From contig JACQWQ010000197.1 of the NCBI GenBank assembly GCA_016209205.1, forward strand, positions 1 to 64,000: DNA of 64,000 nucleotides, written 5' to 3'. Source of the stretch: Chloroflexota bacterium. Lineage in GTDB: Bacteria > Chloroflexota > Anaerolineae > UBA4142 > SHND01. Below the pieces are notes generated by a model. That model saw only the letters and a list, made by a program, of their open reading frames with translations. It was not told where the DNA came from and did not search any database. This document shows positions 42,766 to 52,586 of this stretch, piece after piece; position 1 is the stretch's first letter; the number at the start of each line of letters is the position of its first letter. Made by a program: the position numbers and the translations under genes.

Positions 42766-44442
42766 TTACTTGGAAATCTCGTACCAAAAATCGGCGATGA
42801 ACCCGCGTGCGTCCGCTTTGAAGAGCTGCTTGCCCGCTTCGGGTTTACCGCTTACGCACTTCCATTCGTACACCGTCGCGCGCCCGGTCACATACGCGGG
42901 AATGAAATCGGACGCGGGATTTGCTTTGCAATAATCGTTCATCGCCGCACTTGGCGTTTTGCTCAAGTCCGCTTTTTCCTGACACGGGATATTCGCGCCG
43001 ACGGTGCACGCATACACTTTGCTGCTCATGCAGCGCCAAAAGGTAGCTTGCATGAAAGGTTCGGTGGGCGCATCGGGCGCAAGCCCCATCGCTTTCATCA
43101 AACCGCGCACGACGGCGTCCGGCTTGTTCGGTCCGGTGTAGCGCACGTCGGGTGTGTCAATCGTGCCGACGGCACTGCAGTACGCGAACGGATCGGTAAA
43201 CGACGATGCAGCCGGTTTGGGCAAATTATCACAGTCGCCGTTGAAATTCGCGTCGTCGCGCGCAATCCAACCTTTCTGGTCTACGTTCAAACTGCTCGCT
43301 TCCAAATCCAATTGCAACCATTGATCGTTCGCCGCGATGACTTGCGCGTAATCTTCCGCTTTCGCATTTGCGACCACCGACGCGCCTTTTTTCGCTTCGG
43401 ACAAAATCGGCGTGGCGTCCATGAACATTTGATAGCACGCGGTCGGCGATAAACTGGCAACGACGGGCAATTGCTTGCACGCGCTCTTTTGTTTTAACGC
43501 ATCCGTCGCTTGAACCCAGCGCAAACGGAACGGTCCAACATTCGCGGCTTGCGCAACGCCGGGCTCAAAACCGAACCAGCCGTCTGCGGTCATCGCGCTG
43601 AATTCGAGCGTGTCACCTACTTGCAAATCCGCGAACTTGTCGGCTTGCAAACTCGGACGCGTGTACGCGGTGACGTCCTTGGTCACGACGAGTTCACATT
43701 TTCCCGATGCCGTTGACGCGGCGGCTGGCGCGCCCGCGATGTATTCGGTCAATTTCGCATCCACCTGCGCGGGCGTTCCAAAATGTTCGTAATGATATTC
43801 CGCGATGCCGAGTCCCGCGACGAATTGAATTGTCGTGCGGTCCGCGTTCGTCTGATACGTCAACGGGTACGCCACCTGCGCGTTGGCGGGGACGCCTTTG
43901 GCTTGCAGGTTCGCAATCGTTTCGTCGCCGACGATCCAGCAATACGCGCCGTCGCTGCGCGTGATATAGTCCGCCGCGCAAAAACGTTTGTCGGTCACGA
44001 GCGGCAAATCAAGCACGACGTTTTCATCGCTCACGACGCCCGCGAGAATATCATCGGGGTCTTGGAATTTTTTCAAATCGTCCATGCGCGCGGTGTAAAA
44101 ACGATTTGGCGCAATCTCGACCAGCAAATAATCGCCGGGCTTTTTGCCTTCGCTATAAAACGCGAGATCGCCGAGCGCGCCGCTCATTACGTACACGCGC
44201 ACGCTGCCGCGCTCGATGACATCTTTTACCGTTACCGTCCACGGCAATGTTTTTTCCAGCGTCTTGCCGTTCGCGTCGTATTTCACTTTTGCTTCGTACT
44301 TCCACGTAACGCCTTTCGCCAGCGGGTACGCGTTGTTGATTGACGTGGTTTGCGTGCGCGGCGCAGCCATGGCCACCCGGGCGGCAAATACTCCAATCGT
44401 CAAGACGACGACCAAACCGAGAATCCATTTTTTGTTTTGCAT
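42766..44442 (-). CDS. Secreted protein with SH3-like segments, unknown function
   Basis: 558 residues with a cleavable signal peptide (ILGLVVVLTIGVFAARVAMAA). The first 225 residues form an unfamiliar beta-rich domain. Next come two stretches resembling bacterial SH3 modules: VTAYTRPSLQADKFADLQVGDTLEF with WFGFEPG, and ATPILSEAKKGASVVANAKA with WLQLDLE. The C-terminal part holds many cysteines (about 10), suggesting disulfides. I do not recognise a full-length family. Downstream neighbour of the GH18 gene in the same direction. Confidence 0.7.
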   Translation of the reverse strand: MQNKKWILGLVVVLTIGVFAARVAMAAPRTQTTSINNAYPLAKGVTWKYEAKVKYDANGKTLEKTLPWTVTVKDVIERGSVRVYVMSGALGDLAFYSEGKKPGDYLLVEIAPNRFYTARMDDLKKFQDPDDILAGVVSDENVVLDLPLVTDKRFCAADYITRSDGAYCWIVGDETIANLQAKGVPANAQVAYPLTYQTNADRTTIQFVAGLGIAEYHYEHFGTPAQVDAKLTEYIAGAPAAASTASGKCELVVTKDVTAYTRPSLQADKFADLQVGDTLEFSAMTADGWFGFEPGVAQAANVGPFRLRWVQATDALKQKSACKQLPVVASLSPTACYQMFMDATPILSEAKKGASVVANAKAEDYAQVIAANDQWLQLDLEASSLNVDQKGWIARDDANFNGDCDNLPKPAASSFTDPFAYCSAVGTIDTPDVRYTGPNKPDAVVRGLMKAMGLAPDAPTEPFMQATFWRCMSSKVYACTVGANIPCQEKADLSKTPSAAMNDYCKANPASDFIPAYVTGRATVYEWKCVSGKPEAGKQLFKADARGFIADFWYEISK

Positions 44443-44462
44443 AAATTTTTCCGCTTTCGATC

Positions 44463-44504
44463 TGCGGCGCGCCGCGTCACGCTTTGGACGTGACGCGTGC
44501 GCCG
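44463..44504. repeat. Hairpin after the GH18 gene
   Basis: GCGGCGCGCCGCGTCACG and CGTGACGCGTGCGCCGC form an imperfect stem around CTTTGGA. Located between two same-strand genes; attenuator or dispersed palindrome. Confidence 0.7.
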
Positions 44505-44535
44505 CGAATTTATTCAGCCCGCGTGCATGGCGCGC

Positions 44536-45552
44536 TCATTGTGACATTTCGTCATACACCCAACCGGCGACCAAAAAACTGGGCGGGCCGCCCGGGGTGT
44601 TTTCATCGATCCTGCGCGTGTCATTATCGAGGCGCCAGGTATAGATGCCCGCCAGTCCATTCTTTTTTACAAAATCGGCTTTAGCCGCCACCGACGCGCG
44701 CATGTCGGCATCCACGTTGCCTTCCATCCCAAATTCACTTTCCACACCGACAATCATTTTCGCATAAGGAAACCCGGCGTCGTTGTATTCGACGGCGTAG
44801 GTTTCCAAATCATCCAGCCCACTATTGTACGTCATCAAGTTGATGCTATCTACAACATCGTTCAAACGCGCCACCGTTTCCGTCGTATGCACGCCGGGCC
44901 AAATCGTGTGCGTGATTTGGAATGATTTCCCGCGCGAATTCGGACCTGCTTGGCGAAACGTGTCGGAACAAGCGTTGAGCAGCGCATCTGCATAGTCATT
45001 GATGTCATGGCTTTCCCAGTCCATGTCATACCCGTCCAGATCGTGTTGTTCGAGATAGGCGCGCACGCTGTCGGCAAAATGCTGTGGGTTGGCAGCGGCT
45101 TGCAGATATTCCTCATCCACATCTTTATCGCCATAGTTGGAGGTGATAAAAATTTCACCCGCCGCGTTGCCTGCGCGGTACAGCTGGACAATGTTGTTAA
45201 TGCGATCCTCTGCTTCTTGTGTCGAGCCATTGACGGCTATATTTGTCAACTCGCCGTCTCGAATCGTCGCAAAGGCAATATACAGCCGATTGATTTTTTG
45301 CCACGGAATGTCGTCCGCAATGGACATGGTTTGCTCATAACCCTCGTCAAAGATGCCGAAATACGCCGCGATGATTTTCTCCGCCGGTTCGTCATCCTGT
45401 GTGCTCAAAAGTTCCGCTGTTTCCGATGCGCTTGCGGGAATTGGGATCGTCGGCGTGACTGTGCCATTTTCCCGGCGTGTCGCGCGACGGCGTTGGCACT
45501 GCCGTATCGGATGCAGCGTATATCGGCGTGACGGTTGTGGCGGCGGACACAA
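44536..45552 (-). CDS. GH18 glycosidase, catalytic part (N-terminus in another frame)
   Basis: The family signature D-x-x-D-x-D-x-E is present as DLDGYDMDWESHD with the catalytic glutamate, plus INLMTYNSGLDD and GLAGIYTWRLDND at the expected TIM-barrel positions. The true protein starts in the frame at 45392-45700; after the CCC/TTTT run at 45467-45473 the frame changes. Deleting one G from the coding-strand GGG gives SRDTPENGTVTPTIPIP, a natural linker. The residues read upstream of ENGTVTP in this frame are therefore not part of the protein. Substrate may be chitin or peptidoglycan-like glycans. Confidence 0.82.
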   Translation of the reverse strand: MCPPPQPSRRYTLHPIRQCQRRRATRRENGTVTPTIPIPASASETAELLSTQDDEPAEKIIAAYFGIFDEGYEQTMSIADDIPWQKINRLYIAFATIRDGELTNIAVNGSTQEAEDRINNIVQLYRAGNAAGEIFITSNYGDKDVDEEYLQAAANPQHFADSVRAYLEQHDLDGYDMDWESHDINDYADALLNACSDTFRQAGPNSRGKSFQITHTIWPGVHTTETVARLNDVVDSINLMTYNSGLDDLETYAVEYNDAGFPYAKMIVGVESEFGMEGNVDADMRASVAAKADFVKKNGLAGIYTWRLDNDTRRIDENTPGGPPSFLVAGWVYDEMSQ

Positions 45553-45700
45553 CGGGTTTGGCGGTAGTCACGGCGAATGCCGCGCGAGTTGGTGCAGAAG
45601 TGGGCGGCTTTATGGCTGCGCATCCCAGAACCACAAACACAAGCGCACTGGCGAGACAACTCCATTGCAGCAAGGGCAATCGTCTGCGGAAGCGTGTCAT
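45467..45700 (-). CDS. N-terminus of the GH18 lipoprotein (separate frame)
   Basis: MTRFRRRLPLLQWS then a hydrophobic core and lipobox VVLGC, followed by a Thr/Ser/Ala-rich linker (APTRAAFAVTTAKPVVS). This is the export and membrane-anchoring part missing from the catalytic frame. As read, the frame continues to a stop at 45392 with an unnatural sequence (KWHSHADDPNSRKR). ATG at 45700. Confidence 0.72.
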
Positions 45701-45730
45701 CGTGAATCCTTTACACGTTCGAGCGAACAC

Positions 45731-45862
45731 TTATGGCACATGTCCTTCATCACATGAATAATCATGCCCGTTGTAGTCTTGAATGCACGCAATGACCTTT
45801 TGCGGTTTTGGATCCGCGCCCAAATGCACAATCACGTACTTACAAAGTTGGGCAGGATTTTT
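45731..45862 (-). pseudogene. C-terminus of the Ig-like exported protein (shifted frame)
   Basis: In this frame the DNA reads NPAQLCKYVIVHLGADPKP and stops at 45731. It continues the upstream gene if one A is added to the A5 run on the coding strand (plus-strand T5, 45858-45862): AEAK then NPAQLC. It contains two or three cysteines that would pair with those in the main part. Confidence 0.6.
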
Positions 45863-46407
45863 GCTTCCGCTTGATCGGTAACCGGCGTATTGCCGCGCAC
45901 GCCGACGACGACGATGCGCGTCCGATTGCCTTCGCCGTTCCAATAGTAACGCACCATCACTTTCCACGAGCGCATGGCTTCTTTTTCCACCTTGACGCTT
46001 TCGATGCGACTCGGTTCAGAGGGCGGCGGCGGCGGGGGCAAGGGTCCCACACGCACCACGTTGACGACAACCTGCGCTTGCACCTGATGTCCTTTGCACC
46101 ATGCTTGCAAAGTGTAGGTGGTCGTATCGTTCGGGCGAACATTTTGCTCGCCCGGTGTCGCCACCCCTGCATTACCGTACGGCGTCACGAGCACGGCAGC
46201 GTCGGCATTGGCAACCAGTCCCCAGCGTAGGGTCGTACTTTCGCCATATTGAATCGTCGGCGGGTCTGCCCAAAAACCATTCAGCTGTGGTGCGCCGCGA
46301 CAGCCGCCGGCAGCGGCAACACTCGCGGGCGGCAATGCAAATGGCAGTGCGAGTCCCACGGAGATGACCAAACCGAAAACGATAGAAAACAAACGTGACG
46401 TACGCAT
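45832..46407 (-). CDS. Exported Ig-like protein (3' end frameshifted)
   Basis: About 191 residues as read. Signal peptide (IVFGLVISVGLALPFALP), then a beta-sandwich domain with the pattern NGFWADPPTIQYGESTTLRW ... NDTTTYTLQAWCKG, as in Ig-like modules that read 'P-x-x-I-x-x-G-x-x-x-x-L-x-W'. After a Pro-rich linker (VGPLPPPPPPSEP) a second beta region follows. The last residues ILPNFVST are the product of a single-base shift; the natural end is at 45731. ATG at 46407; the longer frame upstream is repeat DNA. Confidence 0.72.
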   Translation of the reverse strand: MRTSRLFSIVFGLVISVGLALPFALPPASVAAAGGCRGAPQLNGFWADPPTIQYGESTTLRWGLVANADAAVLVTPYGNAGVATPGEQNVRPNDTTTYTLQAWCKGHQVQAQVVVNVVRVGPLPPPPPPSEPSRIESVKVEKEAMRSWKVMVRYYWNGEGNRTRIVVVGVRGNTPVTDQAEAKILPNFVST

Positions 46408-46609
46408 GTTGTTTTTCCTTTCCATCGAATGGAATGACTCTGCTGGCGAACTCAGTGTCAACGAATCTGGCGATGTGCGATGAAGGCGATGTGCGATGTA
46501 TTCCCATCGCCTACATCGCACATCGCCTTCATCGCACGAATAAACGAATTGACGCGTGTTCCATTCGTTTATTCGTTCAAGATTCGGTGACACCAATTTA
46601 GTCTGAGCA

Positions 46610-47005
46610 TTACATGGCAAAGCGATGGGAAAACGATCCGGTGCTCAGCCACGTGCGAATCAGTTTTTCGTCCAGATAGTTTTTGACGACGACCTCCGCG
46701 CCTTGCGCTTGCAGCGCGTGCTCTTGTTCCGACGTCGCTGCCAGCACGAGACAAAGCAGGCGCAAGTGCTCGCGCTTGAATTGACGCGCCAATTCCGCCA
46801 CGCGCGTTTCGTCAAGGTCGGCGTCGAGCACAACAAAATCCACGCGCTGTTCGTTGACCAAAGCTTGAACCGTTTCCAGGGCATCGGTCAGCGCGACCAC
46901 CTGCACGTGCGGAATCGCGCGCAAGAGCGATTGCAATGAATCACGCATCAAGCCGGGCCGCGCCGCAATCACAGTACGCACCAGAGTGTTGTTGGAATTT
47001 ACCAT
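46610..47005 (-). CDS. Stand-alone response-regulator receiver domain
   Basis: 131 residues. A NarL-type receiver: [20 protein letters not shown] at the start, the phosphoacceptor region [14 protein letters not shown], and [10 protein letters not shown] containing the conserved lysine. There is no DNA-binding output domain, and the usual acidic pair near the N-terminus is replaced by AAR, so it may not bind Mg2+ or be phosphorylated normally. The longer upstream frame (GQPQGM repeats, Arg-rich) is repeat DNA and antisense to the next gene's 3' part. Either the ATG at 47005 or that at 47017 could start it. Confidence 0.68.
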   Translation of the reverse strand: MVNSNNTLVRTVIAARPGLMRDSLQSLLRAIPHVQVVALTDALETVQALVNEQRVDFVVLDADLDETRVAELARQFKREHLRLLCLVLAATSEQEHALQAQGAEVVVKNYLDEKLIRTWLSTGSFSHRFAM

Positions 47006-47015
47006 TCGAGTTCCC

Positions 47016-47167
47016 ATGGTAGGGGCAATCCCTTGTGGTTGCCCCATCCCTTGTGGTTGCCCCATCCCTTGTGGTTGCCCCATCCCTTGTGGTTGCCCCA
47101 TCCCTTGTGGTTGCCCCATCCCTTGTGGTTGCCCCACCGTATTGGGCGAGGACAAGCCGTCGCCCCT
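47016..47167. repeat. Palindromic element with six tandem copies of a 20-bp core
   Basis: GTAGGGGCAATCCCTTGTGGTTGCCCC at the left and GGGCGAGGACAAGCCGTCGCCCCTAC at the right form the two halves of the element also seen inside the MITE at 26708-26833. Here the core CCTTGTGGTTGCCCCATC is repeated six times, about 20 bases per unit, instead of once. Confidence 0.92.
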
Positions 47168-49196
47168 ACGTGCCCGGCGGAGGTTCATCGGTCGGCTGAA
47201 TCGGCTCGTCGGTTGGCTCCGGCGCGAATGTCGGCGGTGGCTCGTCCGTCGGCGGCGGCGCGAATGTCGGCGGCGGTTCTTCGGTCGGCGGAGGTGCGTA
47301 CGTCGGTGGCGGTTCGTCCGTCGGCATGGGCGCGATCGTCGGCGGTGCAGGTTCCTCAATTTCACATGCCGCACGTAACGAAGTGGCGCGTTGCCCCGCC
47401 AAATCTTGGACGGTCGCAAAAATTTCTACCGTGCCTTGCCCTGCCGCTTGCCAATCAAATTCCGCGCGATATGTGTATTGTCCCCCGGCGTCGTCCGTGA
47501 AAATTGGCTGTGCCATCACACCGCTGTACTGGGCAAACACCTGGACCGAACTCAGACCAGCGTCGCCTTGAAATTCGGCAAGGACGTGCAGCGAATCATT
47601 TTGCTCGATGCGACAACCGAGCGCGGGCGAAATGATAGACGCGCTGGGTGCAGAAGGCAGCGCGGTGGGCGGCACATCGGTTGGCGGCACGTCCGTCGGT
47701 GGCACGGGCGAATGTACCGCGCAGCTCGTGTGCACCGATTCAGCGCGCTGTCCATTCCCGTCCACTGCGGTTGCAAAAATTTCGACGACGCCGCTCGCTG
47801 TCGGAACCCAATCGCGATTCAATACATATTCGCTCCGCCCATTTGCATCCACCACATCAATCACCTGCGCCATCACACCCTCGTACTGTGCGAACGTGGT
47901 CAATTGGCGCAAACCGACCGCGCTGTTGAATTGAATCGTGACGTGCAGCGCATCAGGCAATTCCACAGAGCAGCCCAACATTGGCGAAATGACTTGAATC
48001 GAAGGACCCGGCTGCGGCAGCGGCGTTTTGGTCGGAGGGCGCGGCGTAAACGTCGGCGGCACGCGCGTAAACGTGGGCGTCGGTTGATTCGGCGCGAGGA
48101 CGATGATCGTCGTCGCGGGCGAAGTGACGGTTTGATTCAACGCGTCGGTCACGCGCACGAACAGTGTATGATTGCCGACGACGTTCGAGGTCCAATGGCG
48201 CTGGAGGGTGATGGACGTTTGCAATCTTGGATTCGGCACGATGTAGGTGTCGTACACGGCATTGTCCGCCCACACTTGTACTGACGCGATGCCGCTCGTG
48301 TCCGCCGCGAGAATGGTGAGCGCCAAATTCGCGCCGCGCAAAATCGCGCCCGCGCTGTACGAAACGTTCACCACCGGCGTGTGCGAATCCACCACGTTGA
48401 CGCTGAGCGGGTTCGATACGCCGACGCGTTGTTGTCCGTCCGCCGCGCGGAACGAAAGGGTGTGTATGCCCGGCGTGCGTGAAACAAATACAAATGTCGC
48501 GGGGAACGGCGCGTGCGCTTTTTCGACGCCCGTCTGACTGTACGGTTGGTCGTCCACGTACATTTGCACTTGCGTGATGCCTTGCGGCGCATCGGCGACA
48601 ACGCGTATCGGGAGTTGCACACCGGCTTGCAAGGTTTGCGGACTCGCAGGCGCGAGAATTTGCACAACGGGCGTGGGTGCGCCAGCTTGGATACTGATGG
48701 TCAATGTGGCAGGCGCGCTGGGCTGGTTTGAGGTGTCGTACGCAATCGCCGCGAGAATGTGATTCCCAACGGCGGTGGATTTCCACGCAAACATCACGCG
48801 TACGGTCGGCGCGGGCAGCTGCGGTTTGGCGCTCTGCACGAGTTGATTGTCCGCGTAAAATTCCACACGCGCGATGCCCGCGTTATCCAACGCCGTGACG
48901 CCGACATTCACTGTTTCTCCCGGCGCAAATTGCGCGTTGGCTTGCGGGGATTCAAAAAACGCCAGCGGCACAATGCTTTCGGTCGGAACACGAGAGGCGA
49001 CAGGCGTGCTTGGCGCGGAGGTTACTGCCGGCGTTCGCGCTGACGTGGGCGGTGCAATCGCCGTCAAAGTTCTGGCGACCGCGGTCTCAAGCGGATTCAA
49101 GGGTGCCGGGGTTGGGGTCGCGCGTTCAAACAAACTGCAGCCGGCGGCAAACAAGAGAATCACGATCAAACCGCTCAACAGACAAACGCGTTTCAT
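47166..49196 (-). CDS. Large lipoprotein with multiple Ig-like domains and Pro-rich tail
   Basis: About 676 residues. Lipobox LLFAAGC after the signal sequence, a Thr/Pro linker, then three Ig-like domains with the pattern 'G-I-x-x-V-x-(F/V/M)-(Y/W)-x-D' ([33 protein letters not shown]), each followed by 'G-x-H-x-L'. Two further modules begin SPMLGCSVE and SPALGCRIE and share FAQY-x-GVMAQ. The last 55 residues repeat TDEPPPT(F/Y)AP. It is most likely a surface adhesin or binding protein. GAGGTG precedes the ATG at 49196 by 8 bases. Confidence 0.8.
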   Translation of the reverse strand: MKRVCLLSGLIVILLFAAGCSLFERATPTPAPLNPLETAVARTLTAIAPPTSARTPAVTSAPSTPVASRVPTESIVPLAFFESPQANAQFAPGETVNVGVTALDNAGIARVEFYADNQLVQSAKPQLPAPTVRVMFAWKSTAVGNHILAAIAYDTSNQPSAPATLTISIQAGAPTPVVQILAPASPQTLQAGVQLPIRVVADAPQGITQVQMYVDDQPYSQTGVEKAHAPFPATFVFVSRTPGIHTLSFRAADGQQRVGVSNPLSVNVVDSHTPVVNVSYSAGAILRGANLALTILAADTSGIASVQVWADNAVYDTYIVPNPRLQTSITLQRHWTSNVVGNHTLFVRVTDALNQTVTSPATTIIVLAPNQPTPTFTRVPPTFTPRPPTKTPLPQPGPSIQVISPMLGCSVELPDALHVTIQFNSAVGLRQLTTFAQYEGVMAQVIDVVDANGRSEYVLNRDWVPTASGVVEIFATAVDGNGQRAESVHTSCAVHSPVPPTDVPPTDVPPTALPSAPSASIISPALGCRIEQNDSLHVLAEFQGDAGLSSVQVFAQYSGVMAQPIFTDDAGGQYTYRAEFDWQAAGQGTVEIFATVQDLAGQRATSLRAACEIEEPAPPTIAPMPTDEPPPTYAPPPTEEPPPTFAPPPTDEPPPTFAPEPTDEPIQPTDEPPPGT

Positions 49197-49538
49197 AATC
49201 ATCACCTCGTAGTAACGAATTCTTTTGTTTTCGGCGCGTTCCTGTTTTAAGGCAGTGGCAATGCATCCGATGAACTGCATCGGCGCGCATTGCTGCAATG
49301 CACTTCATTGCCACTGCCGTCAGCCAACGCGCAGTCCAACTGCGCTTTAACACAAGTAACAAATTCATTCGTTCAACATTCGCTCTCCAACATATCACGC
49401 GCGCATTGGTTTGTCGTCAGCGCGGCGACGATTTTTTTCTAGACGTTTTGTCTATAGGATTTTCGGCGCGGCGTCGAAAAATTTGGGTGGGTGAAAAGTA
49501 CGCTTGCGGTGCGCGCGCAGCAGGCGTAGGATAACGGG
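49197..49538. repeat. Divergent intergenic region with nested palindromes
   Basis: GTAGTAACGAATTC (49209), GGCAGTGGCAATGCA / TGCAATGCACTTCATTGCCACTGCC (49253-49319) and ACAAATTCATTCG (49358). The first part is the leader of the Ig-like lipoprotein gene. Toward the right no clear SD precedes the GTG of the sensor kinase. Confidence 0.7.
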
Positions 49539-51863
49539 GTGAGCTTTATACTCTTGCCAAGTGTGACCGGCATAAATGAAATTGCCCCGTACGCGTTTTT
49601 ATTTGGCGCGGCGGGTTTGGTTTCGCTCATCGTTGCGTTGATTGCACTGCTGCATCGCCAAGCGCGCGGCGCATTGCCGCTCATCGGTTTGATGCTGGCG
49701 AACGCGTCGTGGGCGTTTGGCAACACGCTCATGCTTGCCGCGCCCTCGGCTTTCGCGAAACTGTTGGGCTTTCATCTATCCGATTTTGGCTTTTTTACCT
49801 TTATCACTTTTTTCTTGATGCTGGTGCTGGATATTTGCGGCTACAGTTCACGCCTCACGCCGCGCCGTTTGCTCCTGCTCTGGCTCGTCCCCGCGTTAGC
49901 GTTGTCTTTGTCCCTCACCAATGCGTGGCACGGCTGGTTGTATTCTAACGTCGTCGTCGAATCGGAACACGCGGGCGCGTTAGAGTACACCACAGGAGTG
50001 TGGTTTGCCATCTATTATCCATACACCTATGCCCTCATCGGCGTCAGCGTGTTTTTGCTGCTGCGCAATTTGTTGTACGCGCCCGCGATCTACCGTCGTC
50101 AATTGGTGTGGCTTTTGGGCGCACTGGCGCTGCCGCTGGTTTCGGATTTTGGCACGGCGTTCGGTTTAGTCACGCCGACAGGCATGTCGCTGACGCCGAT
50201 TGCGATTGCCGCTTCGGGCATCGTGATGGCGCTTGCAGTTACGCGTCGTACGCTGCTCGATTTGGTGCCCGTGGCGCAATCGGTCATCTTGGAAACGCTG
50301 CAAGACGGCGTGCTGGTCATTGACGCGCAGGGACGTTTGGTGGAGCTGAATCGCGCCGCGCAACAGCTGCTCGACGCAAGCACGTCCGCCATTGGACAAC
50401 CGCTGGCGCAATATGCGCCGCACCTCGCGCGGGCGTGCGCGCACAATGGGATGCAGACCGAACTCGCGCTGGACGAGCTGCAAACGCGTTATGTGGACTT
50501 GCGCGTCTTGCCCTTGCGCGATTATCGCGGACAAGCCATCGGACATATCCTTGCGCTGCACGACATTACCGAGCACCGACGCCTGCGCGACGCGTTGGCG
50601 GAAATGAACGCGCAGCTGGAAAACAAGGTGCTGGCGCGCACGCAAGAACTCCAACAGACTATCGAACACTTGCACCAGGAAATCGCGGAACGGCAGCGCG
50701 TCGAAACGTCACTGCGCGCGATGGAAGAATCTTTGGCGCGGCGCGTCACCGACCAGAGTCACAAGCTCGCCGCGTTGTATGACGCGATTTTGTTTGGCGG
50801 GCAAGGGCTGGCGATTCCAGAGATACAGGCGCAGGCGCTCGCGTTGGTGTTGAATGTGATGCGCGCGGACGCGGGCGCGGTGATGGCGTACGACGCCGAC
50901 GCGCAAACCTTGAGCGTTGCCGCGCCGCGCGGTTTGTCGGACGCGCAGCAGATGCAGCTGACCCAATTGCCGGTCGCGTGGCTGCTGCAAGACCGCGTGC
51001 CGCGCACCGTGTTGCACTTGGCGCGCGAAGCGGAGATTCCTGCCGCGTTGTATTTGGAGGAAATGTCCGCGTCGTTGAGCGCGCCCGCGTATTTGCGCGA
51101 AACGCCCATCGGCGCGCTGCTCGTATTTTGGCGCACGACGCCGAGCTTGGCGGTACAGGATATTGCGTTGTTCAGCGCGATGGCAGACCAGCTCGCGATT
51201 CTGATCGAGAACGCGCGCTTGCGCGAACGCGCCGAAGCCAGCGCGGCGCGGCAGGAACGCCGCCGCCTCGCGCGCGATTTGCACGACTCGGTCACGCAAT
51301 CGCTGCATAGTTTGGTGCTGGCGGCAGATGTAGCGACGAATCGTTTGCGTCAAGGCAAACTGGAACGTCTGGAAGAATCGCTCGCGCAATTGACCCAAAG
51401 CGCGCGGCAGTCACTCAAAGAGATGCGGTTGCTGTTGTACGAACTGCGGCTCGCCGGACCCGACCAAATCAAATTGACCGAAACTTTGCCATTGCGTTTG
51501 GAGGCAGTGGAACGGCGCGCCGGCATCGAAACCGAATTTTGCGCCGACGACTTGGGCGCGCTTGCACCCGAATGGAACATCAATTTGCATGCCATCGCGA
51601 TGGAAGCGCTCAACAATTCGCTCAAGCACGCGCAAGCGACGCGTGTTGCGGTGCGGCTGTGCAAATTGCCGCGCGGCGTGGCGCTTGAAATTTCGGACAA
51701 TGGGCGCGGTATGAACGGCGCGTCCAATCTTTCGGGTGGGATGGGTTTGACGAGTATGCGCGAGCGCGCGGAACGCATCGGGGGAACACTGACGGTGACT
51801 TCTGCGCCCGCACAAGGCACGCGCGTACAGGTGCGCGTAGAGGATCGGACAAATGGCGAATGA
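49539..51863 (+). CDS. Sensor histidine kinase (7TM - PAS - GAF - HisKA_3)
   Basis: 774 residues. Seven hydrophobic spans (about 15-240) of the 7TM kinase type, a PAS domain (ILETLQDGVLVIDAQGRLVE), a coiled-coil, a GAF domain (about 430-575), then the HisKA_3 dimerisation helix RRRLARDLHDSVTQSL with the phosphoacceptor His, N-box EALNNSLKHAQA and G-box DNGRGMN. NarL-type kinases phosphorylate LuxR-family regulators, and one lies 57 bases downstream. The start is a GTG at 49539; no closer ATG precedes the first span. Confidence 0.92.
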   Translation: MSFILLPSVTGINEIAPYAFLFGAAGLVSLIVALIALLHRQARGALPLIGLMLANASWAFGNTLMLAAPSAFAKLLGFHLSDFGFFTFITFFLMLVLDICGYSSRLTPRRLLLLWLVPALALSLSLTNAWHGWLYSNVVVESEHAGALEYTTGVWFAIYYPYTYALIGVSVFLLLRNLLYAPAIYRRQLVWLLGALALPLVSDFGTAFGLVTPTGMSLTPIAIAASGIVMALAVTRRTLLDLVPVAQSVILETLQDGVLVIDAQGRLVELNRAAQQLLDASTSAIGQPLAQYAPHLARACAHNGMQTELALDELQTRYVDLRVLPLRDYRGQAIGHILALHDITEHRRLRDALAEMNAQLENKVLARTQELQQTIEHLHQEIAERQRVETSLRAMEESLARRVTDQSHKLAALYDAILFGGQGLAIPEIQAQALALVLNVMRADAGAVMAYDADAQTLSVAAPRGLSDAQQMQLTQLPVAWLLQDRVPRTVLHLAREAEIPAALYLEEMSASLSAPAYLRETPIGALLVFWRTTPSLAVQDIALFSAMADQLAILIENARLRERAEASAARQERRRLARDLHDSVTQSLHSLVLAADVATNRLRQGKLERLEESLAQLTQSARQSLKEMRLLLYELRLAGPDQIKLTETLPLRLEAVERRAGIETEFCADDLGALAPEWNINLHAIAMEALNNSLKHAQATRVAVRLCKLPRGVALEISDNGRGMNGASNLSGGMGLTSMRERAERIGGTLTVTSAPAQGTRVQVRVEDRTNGE

Positions 51864-51920
51864 TGACAAATGACGCGGCTGGGTTGCCCCGTCACCCGTC
51901 ACGTTTTCAGAGGAGGCGGC

Positions 51921-52586
51921 ATGAGCAAGCAACCCAGAATTCGCGTATTAGTGGTGGACGATCATCCGTTGATGCGCGAAGCATTGACGGCGGCGATTGA
52001 CGACGAACCCGACATGCAGGTGGTCGGCGAAGCGGCCGATGGAAACGCGGCCGTCGCGCAGGTGCAGGAATTACAGCCGGATGTGACCGTGATGGATTTG
52101 TTCATGCCCACGTGCGGCGGCGTACAAGCGATGATGCAGATTCACCACACGCAGCCGGATGCGCACGTGCTCGCGCTGACGAGCTCACAGGACGATGCCA
52201 TGCTCGCCGCCGCGTTGGAAGCGGGCGCGCTCGGCTATCTCGTCAAAGATTCGCCGCGCACGGAAATTTTGCATGCAATTCGTCAAGTGAGTCGCGGCAA
52301 CGCGTTCTTTCCGGCTCACGTGGCAAATAAACTGGCGCACCTGTCACGCGCAAACAAGAACACGGCGCAAGCCGATGTCGAACTACTCACCGACCGCGAG
52401 CGCGACGTGCTCCAACTCATCGGGCAAGGCGCGTCGAACAAGCAAATTGCGGAACAACTCCAGTTGAGTGAAAGCACGGTGCGCACACACGTGCAGCATA
52501 TCCTCGATAAATTGCACTTGGAGAATCGGAATCAAGCCATTTTATACGGCGCGCATTCTCCAAATTCATGGAACACAACTCCATAA
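51921..52586 (+). CDS. NarL/FixJ-family response regulator
   Basis: 221 residues. Receiver with VLVVDDHPLMREAL, phospho-Asp in VTVMDLFMPT and LGYLVKD, then a LuxR-type HTH: LTDRERDVLQLIGQG and NKQIAEQLQLSESTVRTHV. Cognate partner of the sensor kinase just upstream. GGAGG lies 6 bases before the ATG at 51921; the longer frame is repeat DNA. The stop lies within the inverted repeat that precedes the next gene. Confidence 0.93.
   Translation: MSKQPRIRVLVVDDHPLMREALTAAIDDEPDMQVVGEAADGNAAVAQVQELQPDVTVMDLFMPTCGGVQAMMQIHHTQPDAHVLALTSSQDDAMLAAALEAGALGYLVKDSPRTEILHAIRQVSRGNAFFPAHVANKLAHLSRANKNTAQADVELLTDRERDVLQLIGQGASNKQIAEQLQLSESTVRTHVQHILDKLHLENRNQAILYGAHSPNSWNTTP

Noticed and set aside
46610-47419. 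Receiver protein with a long Arg-rich and GQPQGM-repeat N-terminus
   Set aside because: The extension is read through a dispersed repeat and the 3' end of the neighbouring gene. The receiver domain starts naturally at 47005 or 47017.
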